64,000 nucleotides of DNA from Paenibacillus sp. JJ-223 (GCF_927798175.1 NZ_CAKMMP010000001.1:744001-808000); one strand, 5' to 3'. Counted from the first letter of the stretch, positions 37,229 through 47,948 are shown. Program-made: numbers and translations. The notes: a model not told the origin generated them from the letters alone.

Positions 37229-37319
37229 GCTTATTCCCTACGACAGTTCAAAGCAAATAAACTAGTAGACTGCAGAATAATGTTTTATACCGAGTAAATA
37301 AAGTTATAGACTGATACGC

Positions 37320-37455
37320 CGGTTCGCGCAGCAGTTCCGCCATCCTAGTCCTCTCCGGATACGCGGGGCGCGGAGATCGGCAGCTGTCTACGACGGCTAA
37401 CAGTTGCGGCCTTAAGCTCCCTCGGGCGAGTCCAATCCGGCACCTCCGAACAGGT
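37320..37455. other. GC-rich island of unknown origin
   Basis: About 135 bases are clearly richer in G and C than the AT-rich surroundings. I see no start codon with binding site, no tRNA cloverleaf and no known riboswitch pattern. It could be a piece of a transferred element or a structured RNA. Confidence 0.3.
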
Positions 37456-37595
37456 TGAAATATTTAAAATTCATGTTGGCATCGAGCATTTATTTTTTAG
37501 GATACAGAAAGTAACATAGAAAATAAAGCGCTTACGAAATTCAGTTTCTAGCCTTAAACGGATTCAGGATTACAACCTTGGGAAGGGGATTGCAC

Positions 37596-37739
37596 ATGAA
37601 GAAAATGCAGGTATGGTTAGGGGTATGTCTTCTTGTTGTAGTGATGGCTCTGAGTGGCTGCAGTGGTATCGATTACCATGTGGGTGCCTTTCAGCGCTGC
37701 TTTATCTCAGGTCTCACGGTTGGCGGGGTGAAAGGTTAA
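37596..37739 (+). CDS. Small lipoprotein, possibly truncated
   Basis: 47 residues: MKKMQVWLGVCLLVVVMALS, then GC at the lipobox LSGC, then a short tail ending GVKG. The ATG at 37596 has GGAAGGGGA upstream. The signal peptide and lipobox are convincing. The tail is short, and a protein-like stretch in another frame follows (IDEMDVASFCLVFIASASN from about 37755), so the gene may be frameshifted and originally longer. Function unknown. Confidence 0.55.
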   Translation: MKKMQVWLGVCLLVVVMALSGCSGIDYHVGAFQRCFISGLTVGGVKG

Positions 37740-38054
37740 AAGAAATCCCTCTATTGACGAAATGGATGTCGCAAGCTTCTGTCTTGTTTTTATTGCCTCT
37801 GCGTCGAACGAGAAGGTGGGGCATTCTATCATCATCTGAAGGGGTGCTAAACGATGTAAGTTCCACGTATGTGGAATAACGGTTATAGGATTCGATATCT
37901 TAACAAACGACTTAGAGATTCTACTTTAGACGAAAGCATGAACGTCATTTTTCGATTGATCGGTCAAAGGTATTTCGTGTAAGAAACTATACTTACCGGT
38001 TTTAAGAGAATTAAACCCCTAATGGATATGATCACATGTATACAGGAGGTTATA

Positions 38055-41000
38055 ATGACAATGATTTCGAAGAAGTGGAAGCCGCTTATGATCGCGCTGC
38101 TCCTGGCTATTCCAAGTCTGCCGCTACAGGTTAGTGCTTTGCCTGAGGCTGCGGCTGCTGCAGTCAAGACCGCTATCTCCAATGCCAGCCTGTCGGCCAA
38201 AGTCGGCGACTTAGGCCAGATTGAAGAGCTCTATATCAACAACAATCCTACGAATAAACAGGGGGAGCCGATCAATTTCGTTCTGCCTAACACTACATCG
38301 CCGCAGAATGGTACCCAGCACCAATGGATGGGGGAAATGATCTTCTCCTACCGTACGGGTGCCAATGAACAATTCCCTGACAACAGGGACGGCTTTGTAG
38401 AAGTGGATACCAATAAAACATTGGCTGCCGGGGGATCTACACAATATTCAACGATTAATCCGGATAACCCCTACATCAACAAGACAGCATCAGCAGACGG
38501 CAAGAAGGTAGAAATCAACTTTATTGGACAGAATCTGGACTCTACAGACCAGCGGGTAATGAAGGGCTTCGATGTGAAATCCGTTTTTGATATGGAGACC
38601 GATGACGGTTCAATGCTTTGGGAGATTACGCTGAAGAACAAGAGCAATCAGTATATCGAATTCGGGGATATCGGCTTGCCCATGCCTTGGAACAACAAAT
38701 ACCAGACCTTATCCGATACCTATGATGACCGTGTGACGGTGCATAATTTCGCAGGTGCTGACAGTGGATATTCTTATGCCATCCGCACCAGTGGTGAGGG
38801 AAACTTCATGCTCTTCACTCCGGTGCCGGAGAGCGGCGCTCGAATCGAGTATGTGGATTATTGGATGCATGAGGCAGGAGAGCGGCGTGCTGCAGACACC
38901 TTTAAGAACTGGACAGGAGACAGTGGCGGCTGGTATCCGGGGCTGAACGTGCTCTATATCCACTCCAAAGAAATCCAGAAAACGGGACGCGGATACTTTA
39001 CGGATGCTTCCAGCCTCGTCCTAGGCCCGGATGAGTCCAAGACGTATAAGTTCAAATTTTCAGCAGTCCGTGGAGGCGACAATACGCCGCAGGAGAGCGC
39101 CCAAAGCCCTAATAACAGTTCGACTTCAATGGAAGACCGTGAAGCCAATCTCCGGTCCATCCTGTATAAATCAGGCATGATTGATGCCGTAGCGGTGCCG
39201 GGCTTCCAGACAGCCATCAATATGCCTGTCAAGCTGGACCTGCACTATGACGACAGTATCGTTGATGTACAATCCATCGATATTCAAAATGTGGCAGAGA
39301 ATGATCCGTTTGACGAAGCGCATATTCCGGATATCAAACCTGGGAAGAGCAGAAAGGAAATGGTTGACAACTCGCGGGCCGGACGTGGACTGCCTGACGG
39401 AAACCCCGGTTACAACGAGTCGGTTGAGTTTGTGGAGACCAAGATCGTAAATGGTGAACAGCATCATATCTATTCACTTCAGTTTGATTCGATCGGCAAC
39501 AACAGCGTGCGTATCGAATATAAGCTGAAGGACGGCAACGAATGGGTAGATAAATTCACTCAATTTGAGTTCAATGTTCTGGCCGAGCTGGATACAATCT
39601 CGGATGCGCACTCCGAATTCATGGTTGAGCAAACACAGGATAACAACCCGGAAAGTCCAACTTACGGGAACTATTTCGACTGGTATCTTTCAAGCGGCAT
39701 GGATCTCAACACAAACCACTGGGGAGATGACTGGAGCCATGACAACATTAATTTCATGACGATGAAGAACTATCTGGCTCCCAACCCCGATGAAATTCGA
39801 TCTATCGAGACATACCTGATCGACTTCATGTGGGAACGATACATGAAGAATACTCAGGATAGCTATATCGTTGCGAACTGGCTGAAAGATTCTGGAGCGT
39901 ACACCGACAAGGATAAGCCTTATACACGTACGTTCTCCGAAATCATGGAAGCTACCGGATTTTTCAACATGTACCGGATTCAGAAGGCTTATCCTAATCT
40001 GATCGAGTACCGGGAATCGCCTCAGTTTTATCTGGAGAAAGCTTATAACATCTACTATAAGCGCGTTTCCACCGGGGCCATCGGATTCTATGGCGAGCAG
40101 CAAATCCCGGATATGATTGAAGCACTGAAGGAAGAGGGGATGCAGACCGAGTCAGCCAATCTGCAGAAGAAGTTCGCCCTCGACAAGGGACGGAATATGA
40201 CTAGAGCCACTTATCCTTACGGATCGGAATTTGAATATGACAATACTGGCGAAGAAGGGGCTTATGCCGCAGCGAAGGCTCTGCGCACGTACTATCCAGC
40301 AGACTCTCTTACAGGTGCAGCTGAGAAAAGTATGGAAATGGCCGATTGGAAAACACGTGCCATGCGCGGGATTCAGCCTACCTGGTTCCATTATTCCGTG
40401 CCCGTATTCCGCGGCGGTGAAGGCTGGTGGAATTTTCAATATACTGCGTCTTTAGCTGGATACATTATGGATGACTGGCTTAGGTATGAGAATGATGGCA
40501 GATCGGTGGAGCAGAAGGCAATTGCACAGCAGCGCAATTATGCCGCGAAGATTTCGAACTTTAACGCCGTCAATATGGGACAGATTTCGGCTAATTCCGT
40601 TGGCAGCACCTCTTGGAGATATTCGATGTATAAAGGAGGCACAGGCACGAAGGACGTATACGATGGTGGCTCACGCGTCATGAGTAACGGCTGGAACGAT
40701 TTTTCAGGCGAATCGGAAGAAGGCCTCTATGGTTCCCTTCTCAGCATCAGCTCCGATATTGTTACAGATCCGATATTCGGGCTGTTCGGTTATGGAGCGC
40801 TGGTGAGTGACGAAGGAGACAGCTACAACATTACGCCGAAAGACGGCTTCGGCAAGCGGATCAATCTGATTGATGAGAAAATCTATTTGGAGCTGGAAAG
40901 CGATAAAATAGAAAGCGCGCAAATTCAAAAAGATGGTAACGGTTTTACACTTCAGCTCCTGAATCCATCAGGGAAAGAGCATACTTCACGGATTTTGTTC

Positions 41001-44000
41001 GATGGAGTGGGGATGGAGAACGGATACTATACCATGAAGCTGAATGGTGCAGCTGCCGGACAGTTCTATGTTCAGAACAATGAAGGCGTTGCCATGTTTC
41101 AGATGGGTAGCGTGCAGCGTGCTGAATTGATCATTGAAAAGTCAGCTGGCGGTGAAAATGAAGCTCCGCAAATTACTGCAGAGCTGGCGACACAACATCC
41201 ACAGGCGTTGATTCCATTTATGCTGAATGGGATTGTAACCGATGATGGCGCGCCTGAAGGGACTCTGTCTTACCAATGGGAAGTGGTCAGCGCCCCGGAT
41301 GGCGGCAAGCTCACCTTTACTCATCCGAAAGCAAGCATTACACAGGCTACGGGTACCAAAGAAGGCTCTTATACGGTTATGCTTAGCGCAAGTGATGGAC
41401 AACTGACGGGCTCTAACCAAGTAAACTTCGAGCTGGCCTCACCGCCGGAGAAACAACCTCCAGCAATTGGCCAAGTGTCTGCGGTTCAGGATGTTGGCAA
41501 TAACAGTATCGTGGTATTGTCCGGGGAGGCCATTCCCGATCCTGTGCATAGCGAGGAAGAAGAACCCCAGTTGAAGTACTCATGGGCCATTAAGCAAAAG
41601 CCCGAAGGTTCAGCGGACATTTCCTTTGTGGATGGTGACAAAACAGCGGCCTATGCACGTGTAAGCAAGGCAGGTACCTACACGTTTACCTTCAGTGCGG
41701 CAGACGGAGACAAGAAGGCCAGCAAGGATGTAACGATAGAGATCAAAGAAGATACCGTTGACGTTTACCGGGCACTCAGCGTTGTCACCAAGAAAGATAT
41801 TGAACCAGAACTTCCTGGACAAATCCATATTTTGTCAGAGGACGGGTATCTGGAGCAGGAAATCACTTGGGATGCTATTGATCCAAGCTTCTATGCTAGT
41901 GCAGGCCAATTCGAAGCCAAAGGAAACGTTGTTGGCAGTGCTTTGGAGGTTCGGGCTACCGTCCATGTCGTGAATACTGAGCTGCAAAATGCGGCGCTGA
42001 CAGCCAAGGCTTCCGCCAGCTTCTCTGGTGGCGACGGTTATCCGGAAGCGATGAATAACGGCATTGAACCTAAAAGCTCGGCAGATTTCTCTCCGAACCG
42101 AGGTGCCCCCAACAGTGCATGGCATAACTGGGGTAGAGAAGGAGATCCGGCATGGGTGACGTATGAATGGGATCAGCCATTCCTGGCCTCTTCTATGGAT
42201 GTATATGTCTTCCAGGACGGCGGCGGGAACTTCCGTCCGAAGGATATGCAGCTTATGCTTCGCGGCGAAGATGGAAAATGGTACACCCCGCGGGACATAA
42301 AGGGATTGGGCAATGAACTTAATAAATACAATACGACTACCTTTGAGCCCGCCTATATTACAGGTGTTCGTATGGACATGAAGCCTTCCGTTAATGGCAG
42401 CGGTATTCTGGAATGGAAGGTATACGGCTATACCGGAGCGGTAGATAAGACAGAACTGATCAAGGTCTATAACTATGTAAATACATTAAATGCTTCGAAC
42501 CTTGCAGATCCTGGCCTTGCGCCAATCGAAGCGGCGAAGACAGAAGCATCTGCTGTGATCAAGAATATGAATGCCACAGACGAAGAAGTTACCCTGGCGC
42601 TTGAGAAGCTGCTGATGGATTTGCGTCTGCTCAGTCCGAGAGACGGCAATATGGCCTTCCTCGCAAATGCTTCTTCCAGCTATACCTCTCCTTGGGAGAG
42701 TCTGGCTGCAGTAAACGACGGAAAGAAAGATGGCAACAACATTTCACATTGGGGAACCTGGGGTCATGAAGACGCAGAGGAGTGGGTGCAATATGAATGG
42801 CCGCAGGGTGCATCTATCCGGAGTTCGAATCTGGTGCTGTGGTCAGATGCCGGCGGAATCAAGCCGCCTACCCAAATTGTATATTCCTATATCCCGGCGG
42901 ATAGCGCAACTGATGAATGGGTAACAGCGGGAACGGTTACGGAGGGAATCAAAGTGGTTGAACATACTCCGGCGGAATCCTCCAATCCGTACACGTTTGA
43001 TCCGGTGATGAATGTAAAGGCACTGCGGGTAACCCTGACCAAGCAATCACAGGCAGGCGATAACGGTGTTGGCCTATGGGAATGGGAAGTTCTCCAGGCC
43101 GGATCCAGTCCTGATCGTGAGGCTCCAGTAACACCGGTCGGGGTGGCCCCGTCCGTTCTCCATGGAGATGACGGCAAATTGATCGGTGTGACAACAGAAA
43201 TGGAGTATAAGAAGGAAGGCGAAGAAGAATATACAGCAATTGCAGGAATTGAGGTCACAGGTCTCACCGCCGGTAAATATTATGTCCGGTATATGAAGAC
43301 TGGTTCGCTGAGTGCCAGCCCGGATAAGGAAGTCGTTATACCGGAAGGGCAGACACAGGAGCAGGCTGCACCCGATGCGAGTGGGTGGGTGATCTCACAC
43401 GCCAATTCGGATACCGGTATAAAAGGCATAATTGAGGGTTTGGATGATACGATGGAATACCGGAAGCTGGGCGAAGAGGACTACACGCCTGTTACAGGTT
43501 CGAGTATTAGCGATCTGGAGCCCGGCAGTTATCAGATCCGGTATGCAGCCACAGACATCCTAAAGGCAAGCCCGCCGGTAACCGTGGACATTCGCAATGA
43601 AGCCAAGGCAGACAGAGAGGCACCAACAGCAGAAGGACTCGTCATTACACCGCCTACAGCGGCAGGCGGAAATGATGGCAGAATTGAAAATGTGACTGTT
43701 GATATGGAGTACCGGAGGACGGATCAAGGTGGTTACATGCCGGTTAGTGGAACCAGCATTGAAGGACTGGAGGCTGGCAGCTACGAGCTCCGGTACGCCG
43801 GAACGGATTTGAGCAATCCAAGTCCTGCGATCCTGATCGTTGTGCCTGACGGAACCAAGCAGGAGCAAAATCCCCCGTCCAATGCAGAGGTCAAGACTGT
43901 AAATGTCAGTGCATCTGGGGCCAAGGACGGCAAGATCACTGGTGTAAGTCCTGGAATGGAATACCGGCAAGTGGGTGGAGACGCTGGCAGCTGGAATGCG

Positions 44001-45371
44001 ATCACAGGCACAGAGGTTACAGGTCTTGGTAATGGAGTCTACGAAGTAAGATATAAAGAAACGGCAACTCATTATGCGAGCCAATCCCTTACTGTCGTTA
44101 TCAGCAATCCAGTCATCAATCCGAAGCCTACGGAAACACTGCCGTCAACGGATGCACCTGTGTCAGTCATCGCACCTTCACCGACTCCTGATAGCATAAG
44201 AGTCGAAGGGAATTTGATTAAGATTGTGGCACCAAAGACGGATACCAAAACCGGTAAAGCTAAAGGAGCACCCATCCGGCAGGAAGACCTTAATAAGGCT
44301 CTGGAGCATGTAAAGGCGAATAGCAGTAGTATTAAAACAATCATGGTGGACATTCCGAAAGCAGAGGGAGCCAATTCCTATGCGGTTGAGCTTCCTGCCG
44401 CTGCACTAACCGCAGAGCATGCCAACATCAAGATCGAGATTAACACGGAATTTGGAACCGTTACCGTACCTTCTAATATGCTGAAGTATACATCAGGTGC
44501 CAAGAGTGTAGAACTGTCACTAAGTCGGCTAGATACTGTAAAGCTTCATTCAGATGTAAAATCAGTGACAGCCAGCAGACCTGTTATTGCATTCGCTGTC
44601 CAATTAGATGGAGTAGAAACGGTAGCCCTGAATGCACCGGCTGAAATCAGAGTGCTTTATGCTCCTGATGTTGAAGAATTGGCCAATTCCAAATACCTTA
44701 CAGTTTCGTACTTGGCTGCAAACAGTACGATTGTTCAGCTGCTGAATGGCAAATACGACAGTGCTCTACAAGCCATGGTTTTTCCAGCGGCAAACACAGG
44801 TGAATATGCAGTTGTTTATACGAAGAAGTTCTTCAATGATGTCATCAAGGATTCGTGGTACGCACCAGCGGTTGAAACCATGGCGTCCAAAGGATTCATC
44901 GAGGGGACATCAGCAACAAGTTTTAGTCCCGGACAAAAGGTCACAAGAGGTGAGTATCTAGCTTGGTTGGTAAGGACACTGGATCTCAAAGCAGAGTTCA
45001 ACACCACCTTCAGTGATATAAAGCGAACAGACCTCTACTATGAGGAAATCGGAATCGCGAAAGCACTCGGGATCGCCCTGGGCTCGAACGGCAGCTTCTA
45101 TTCGGAAACGGACATTGCTAGACAAGATTTGGCTGTGCTGACCATGCGGGCTTTGCGGGCAGTGGGCAAAACCGAGCAGACCCGTACAGCTGAGGATCTC
45201 AATAGATTTACAGATGCGGCAAATGTAGCAAAGTACGCAATTGATGACATGGATGCAATGGTCAAAATGGGTTTCATAAACGGGCGAAGCAATGTCATCT
45301 TGAGTCCTGACGGAACGACAACCAGAGCAGAAGCAGCTCAGGTTCTGTATAAGATTTTCTTGCAGCTATAA
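38055..45371 (+). CDS. Giant S-layer-anchored multidomain protein
   Basis: 2,438 residues from ATG 38055, chosen because AGGAGG lies just upstream. Signal peptide to about residue 34 (ALLLAIPSLPLQVSALPEA). Residues about 35-1025 form one large region resembling DUF5695, suspected to be carbohydrate-active. Then two Ig/PKD-like domains (1030-1235), an Ig-like strand domain (1238-1305), an F5/8-type carbohydrate-binding domain (1312-1458), a helical FIVAR-like spacer (1465-1527), a second F5/8 domain (1533-1685), four related repeats of about 75-85 residues (1690-2020), a beta linker, and three SLH domains (2257-2438; FNDVIKDSWYAPAVE, FSDIKRTDLYYEEIG, FTDAANVAKYAIDDM). It should be displayed on the cell wall and bind or process polysaccharide. 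Single gene. Confidence 0.9.
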   Translation: MTMISKKWKPLMIALLLAIPSLPLQVSALPEAAAAAVKTAISNASLSAKVGDLGQIEELYINNNPTNKQGEPINFVLPNTTSPQNGTQHQWMGEMIFSYRTGANEQFPDNRDGFVEVDTNKTLAAGGSTQYSTINPDNPYINKTASADGKKVEINFIGQNLDSTDQRVMKGFDVKSVFDMETDDGSMLWEITLKNKSNQYIEFGDIGLPMPWNNKYQTLSDTYDDRVTVHNFAGADSGYSYAIRTSGEGNFMLFTPVPESGARIEYVDYWMHEAGERRAADTFKNWTGDSGGWYPGLNVLYIHSKEIQKTGRGYFTDASSLVLGPDESKTYKFKFSAVRGGDNTPQESAQSPNNSSTSMEDREANLRSILYKSGMIDAVAVPGFQTAINMPVKLDLHYDDSIVDVQSIDIQNVAENDPFDEAHIPDIKPGKSRKEMVDNSRAGRGLPDGNPGYNESVEFVETKIVNGEQHHIYSLQFDSIGNNSVRIEYKLKDGNEWVDKFTQFEFNVLAELDTISDAHSEFMVEQTQDNNPESPTYGNYFDWYLSSGMDLNTNHWGDDWSHDNINFMTMKNYLAPNPDEIRSIETYLIDFMWERYMKNTQDSYIVANWLKDSGAYTDKDKPYTRTFSEIMEATGFFNMYRIQKAYPNLIEYRESPQFYLEKAYNIYYKRVSTGAIGFYGEQQIPDMIEALKEEGMQTESANLQKKFALDKGRNMTRATYPYGSEFEYDNTGEEGAYAAAKALRTYYPADSLTGAAEKSMEMADWKTRAMRGIQPTWFHYSVPVFRGGEGWWNFQYTASLAGYIMDDWLRYENDGRSVEQKAIAQQRNYAAKISNFNAVNMGQISANSVGSTSWRYSMYKGGTGTKDVYDGGSRVMSNGWNDFSGESEEGLYGSLLSISSDIVTDPIFGLFGYGALVSDEGDSYNITPKDGFGKRINLIDEKIYLELESDKIESAQIQKDGNGFTLQLLNPSGKEHTSRILFDGVGMENGYYTMKLNGAAAGQFYVQNNEGVAMFQMGSVQRAELIIEKSAGGENEAPQITAELATQHPQALIPFMLNGIVTDDGAPEGTLSYQWEVVSAPDGGKLTFTHPKASITQATGTKEGSYTVMLSASDGQLTGSNQVNFELASPPEKQPPAIGQVSAVQDVGNNSIVVLSGEAIPDPVHSEEEEPQLKYSWAIKQKPEGSADISFVDGDKTAAYARVSKAGTYTFTFSAADGDKKASKDVTIEIKEDTVDVYRALSVVTKKDIEPELPGQIHILSEDGYLEQEITWDAIDPSFYASAGQFEAKGNVVGSALEVRATVHVVNTELQNAALTAKASASFSGGDGYPEAMNNGIEPKSSADFSPNRGAPNSAWHNWGREGDPAWVTYEWDQPFLASSMDVYVFQDGGGNFRPKDMQLMLRGEDGKWYTPRDIKGLGNELNKYNTTTFEPAYITGVRMDMKPSVNGSGILEWKVYGYTGAVDKTELIKVYNYVNTLNASNLADPGLAPIEAAKTEASAVIKNMNATDEEVTLALEKLLMDLRLLSPRDGNMAFLANASSSYTSPWESLAAVNDGKKDGNNISHWGTWGHEDAEEWVQYEWPQGASIRSSNLVLWSDAGGIKPPTQIVYSYIPADSATDEWVTAGTVTEGIKVVEHTPAESSNPYTFDPVMNVKALRVTLTKQSQAGDNGVGLWEWEVLQAGSSPDREAPVTPVGVAPSVLHGDDGKLIGVTTEMEYKKEGEEEYTAIAGIEVTGLTAGKYYVRYMKTGSLSASPDKEVVIPEGQTQEQAAPDASGWVISHANSDTGIKGIIEGLDDTMEYRKLGEEDYTPVTGSSISDLEPGSYQIRYAATDILKASPPVTVDIRNEAKADREAPTAEGLVITPPTAAGGNDGRIENVTVDMEYRRTDQGGYMPVSGTSIEGLEAGSYELRYAGTDLSNPSPAILIVVPDGTKQEQNPPSNAEVKTVNVSASGAKDGKITGVSPGMEYRQVGGDAGSWNAITGTEVTGLGNGVYEVRYKETATHYASQSLTVVISNPVINPKPTETLPSTDAPVSVIAPSPTPDSIRVEGNLIKIVAPKTDTKTGKAKGAPIRQEDLNKALEHVKANSSSIKTIMVDIPKAEGANSYAVELPAAALTAEHANIKIEINTEFGTVTVPSNMLKYTSGAKSVELSLSRLDTVKLHSDVKSVTASRPVIAFAVQLDGVETVALNAPAEIRVLYAPDVEELANSKYLTVSYLAANSTIVQLLNGKYDSALQAMVFPAANTGEYAVVYTKKFFNDVIKDSWYAPAVETMASKGFIEGTSATSFSPGQKVTRGEYLAWLVRTLDLKAEFNTTFSDIKRTDLYYEEIGIAKALGIALGSNGSFYSETDIARQDLAVLTMRALRAVGKTEQTRTAEDLNRFTDAANVAKYAIDDMDAMVKMGFINGRSNVILSPDGTTTRAEAAQVLYKIFLQL

Positions 45372-45381
45372 TCAAAGAAAC

Positions 45382-45416
45382 CGACCTTGATCCTGTTTTG
45401 TGCAGGACCAAGGTCG
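45382..45416 (+). terminator. Terminator of the S-layer protein gene
   Basis: CGACCTTGaTCCTG pairs with CAGGAcCAAGGTCG; only a short T-run follows. Confidence 0.7.
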
Positions 45417-45470
45417 TCTTAAATTAGGAGAAGATTACATTATTAATCCGTCATTAACATGATAAACGGG

Positions 45471-45689
45471 TGTCGAGGGACAAGAATAATGTGGCATTTC
45501 TGATTTAATGTTTATCTAAACATTAGCAATTTGAAAAATCATACCTCATGCCAAAAGCGAATTACCATAAAATCTAGCTAAATAGACGGTTTATAACTTT
45601 TTTGAGCTGAGGATAAGTGTACATTGTACCATTGATCAGTCAAAAAACTAATTTTACCGAGATATCATTTAAGCTAACGGGCTGATGCT
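45471..45689 (+). repeat. Composite intergenic repeat A5-D-B4
   Basis: Starts TGTCGAGGGACAAGAATAAT (A), has TTTAATGTTTATCTAAACAT (D-like) at about 45505, and ends TTTAAGCTAACGGGCTGATG (B) at 45669-45688. The middle is unique AT-rich sequence. This is the longest A-D-B unit; no gene in 45372-45809. Confidence 0.65.
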
Positions 45690-45809
45690 CACCATCCATC
45701 CCGGATGACTTTACTTTCAGAGGGGATTTGGCGTTTAGATGCATATGTTGCAGACAGACGGCGCGGGAAAGCGGATCATTACCGTGTTTCGGTATCTAAC
45801 AATATTTTG

Positions 45810-46979
45810 TCACGGACGAATTTTCTTGTTCCTAAGCGGCCGGAAAAAGGCGCGGATATCCTCGGCCAACGCCTCGGGTTCTTCCAAGGCGGTAAAATGG
45901 CCTCCCCGGGGCATCGGAGTCCAGCGAGTAATATTCAGGCTGCGGGAAGCCCAAGCCTTGGGAGGCAGCATAATATCTGCCGGGAACAAGGCCAGCCCCG
46001 TCGGGACTTCTATACGGGCCAGCGGCGGCAATGTATTTGCATTTTCATAATACATCCGGGCTGATGAGCCTGCCGTGTTGGTAACCCAATAAATCATAAT
46101 ATGGGTAATCAGTTCATCCGAACTAAACGTGCTCAGGAGGTCGCCGCCGCAATCGCTCCAGGCCCGGAATTTCTCCATGAGCCAGGCCGCTAAACCTGCC
46201 GGAGAATCGGAAAGGCCGTATGCGAGCGTCTGCGGACGTGTCGATTGCAGCGTCATATAACCGCCTTCTTTGGCTATCCATTCTGCGGCGTTTTTTCTGT
46301 ATTGGCGCTCTTCTTCGGAAAGTTTGTCCGGCTCCGGCGCAGCCATAAGATCCCGGATGATGCCGATATCCGTCAGGTGTATGCCAACTAACTGTCCGGG
46401 GTGGCTGGAAGCCAGGTAGCGGGTTACGCCGGAGCCGATATCGCCGCCGGCGGCACCAAACCGATCATAACCTAATTCCTCCGTCATGAGTTTAGCCCAC
46501 ATTTCGGCGACTCGAAAATTGTTTACGCCGGCATGCGCGGGACGGCCGGAGAAACCGAAGCCAGGTAACGAAGGGACGATGACATCAAAAGCATCCGCAG
46601 GGTCTCCTCCATAGCTGGCCGGATCGGTCAGCAGTGGGATGATTTTTTGATAACGCAGATAGCTGTCCGGCCACCCGTGGGTGAGAATTAAAGGCAAAGG
46701 TTCGGAACCTTTCCCGCGTTCATGGACGAAATGTACATCGATTCCGTCGATTTGACAGCGGTACTGGGACAGCCGGTTAAGGACCGATTCCTGGGCGCGC
46801 CAGTCATAATGGTCCTTCCAATACGAGATGAGCGATTTTAAAGCCTGCAGATTCGTCCCCCGTTCCCAATGGGAATTGGCGTTTTCCAGCTGATCCGGAT
46901 AGCGGACACGGTGCAGCCTGTCTTGCAGGTCATCAAGGACTTCATCAGAGACATGAATGTGAAATCGTTCAACAGCCAT
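45810..46979 (-). CDS. Epoxide hydrolase (microsomal/EHN type)
   Basis: 389 residues. The N-terminal EHN lid (VERFHIHVSDEVLDDLQDRL, then YDWRAQESVLNRL) is followed by an alpha/beta hydrolase core: oxyanion HGWPDSY, nucleophile Asp in AAGGDIGSGV, and catalytic His in MPRGGHFTALEEP. It opens epoxides to diols, or acts on related substrates. The ATG at 46979 has AGGAGGAG upstream. The gene is divergent from an AraC-family regulator with about 110 bases between, a common regulator-target pair. Confidence 0.92.
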   Translation of the reverse strand: MAVERFHIHVSDEVLDDLQDRLHRVRYPDQLENANSHWERGTNLQALKSLISYWKDHYDWRAQESVLNRLSQYRCQIDGIDVHFVHERGKGSEPLPLILTHGWPDSYLRYQKIIPLLTDPASYGGDPADAFDVIVPSLPGFGFSGRPAHAGVNNFRVAEMWAKLMTEELGYDRFGAAGGDIGSGVTRYLASSHPGQLVGIHLTDIGIIRDLMAAPEPDKLSEEERQYRKNAAEWIAKEGGYMTLQSTRPQTLAYGLSDSPAGLAAWLMEKFRAWSDCGGDLLSTFSSDELITHIMIYWVTNTAGSSARMYYENANTLPPLARIEVPTGLALFPADIMLPPKAWASRSLNITRWTPMPRGGHFTALEEPEALAEDIRAFFRPLRNKKIRP

Positions 46980-47096
46980 AACGCTGCTCCTCCTTTTTCC
47001 TGTGGATTCACAACGCCATTATATCCTTCGTGCCGGCATGATACACTGTTATAAATGAAGCATTTAACTATACGATTTGATAGGTGGATGACCAAG

Positions 47097-47948
47097 ATGC
47101 CTCAAATAGACCGATACAAAAACCGGACCGTGAACATAGAATTTGCTCCGGTGGAGAGTTTTACGGCACTGCCTTATCCTGAGCGGCTTACGCTGATTTT
47201 TATTACGTCCGGAAGCCTTCAAGGTACTCTCAACGAGCGACCTGTATCGATAAGCGCCCCCGGAATTCTTTGTCTGGCAGACGGGGATAAGGTGGAGATA
47301 ACGGAAAAATGCAGCATTGCTGCCCAATCCTTCAGCTTTCATCTGGACTTTTTGAACTCGACTGTTCTTTCTGAAACAAAGTCGTTTCCGGCAGTGCCAA
47401 GGATTCATACAGGCCTTTCCCTATTTCAACGAGAGCAGGGTTGTTATGGTGCACCCCGTATAACCGAAACGGCTTATCCGCTGCTATTTGAATGGTTTTT
47501 TGTGCTGGGCACGGAGGTTCAAGCGCAAAGCGACTCCCTTTGGGTGTGCAGGATCAAAAGATACCTGATCCAGATTTTAGGCCTGCTCGAGGAATTGAAT
47601 CAGCAGAGGGAGCACTCGCCCGTCGATGCCGTGCTGGATTACATCCATACGCATTACTCGCGAAAGATTGCCTTGCAGGAACTAACGGATTGCGCCCATT
47701 TGAACCGTGTATCGCTGAATAAACGGTTTCAGGAAAGGTGCGGAAATACGGCGATGGGTTACCTGATTGCCTATCGGTTAAAGGTTTCGCGTGACCTTCT
47801 GACCCATACCGATATGAGCCTGATTGAAATTGCCCGTGCCACGGGGTTTGAGTATGATACTTATTTCATCAAACAGTTTACGGCCAAGCTGGGGATGTCT
47901 CCGACCACCTACCGGCTGACCTCCCGCAAGCTGGCAGGAGATTTATAG
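47097..47948 (+). CDS. AraC-family transcriptional regulator
   Basis: 283 residues. The N-terminal half is a cupin-like sensor (LIFITSGSLQGTLNERPVSI, GILCLADGDKVEI); the C-terminal half has both helix-turn-helix units (KIALQELTDCAHLNRVSLNK and SLIEIARATGFEYDTYFIKQ, then FTAKLGMSPTTYR). Three in-frame ATGs are possible; 47097 is preferred because AGGTGG ends nine bases before it, while 47055 overlaps a probable -10 region. Divergent from the epoxide hydrolase, which it probably controls. Confidence 0.88.
   Translation: MPQIDRYKNRTVNIEFAPVESFTALPYPERLTLIFITSGSLQGTLNERPVSISAPGILCLADGDKVEITEKCSIAAQSFSFHLDFLNSTVLSETKSFPAVPRIHTGLSLFQREQGCYGAPRITETAYPLLFEWFFVLGTEVQAQSDSLWVCRIKRYLIQILGLLEELNQQREHSPVDAVLDYIHTHYSRKIALQELTDCAHLNRVSLNKRFQERCGNTAMGYLIAYRLKVSRDLLTHTDMSLIEIARATGFEYDTYFIKQFTAKLGMSPTTYRLTSRKLAGDL

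Noticed and set aside
37340..37450. tRNA with long variable arm in the GC-rich island
   Set aside because: The ends look superficially stem-like, but there is no TTCRA T-loop, no CCA-type acceptor stem and no consistent anticodon arm.
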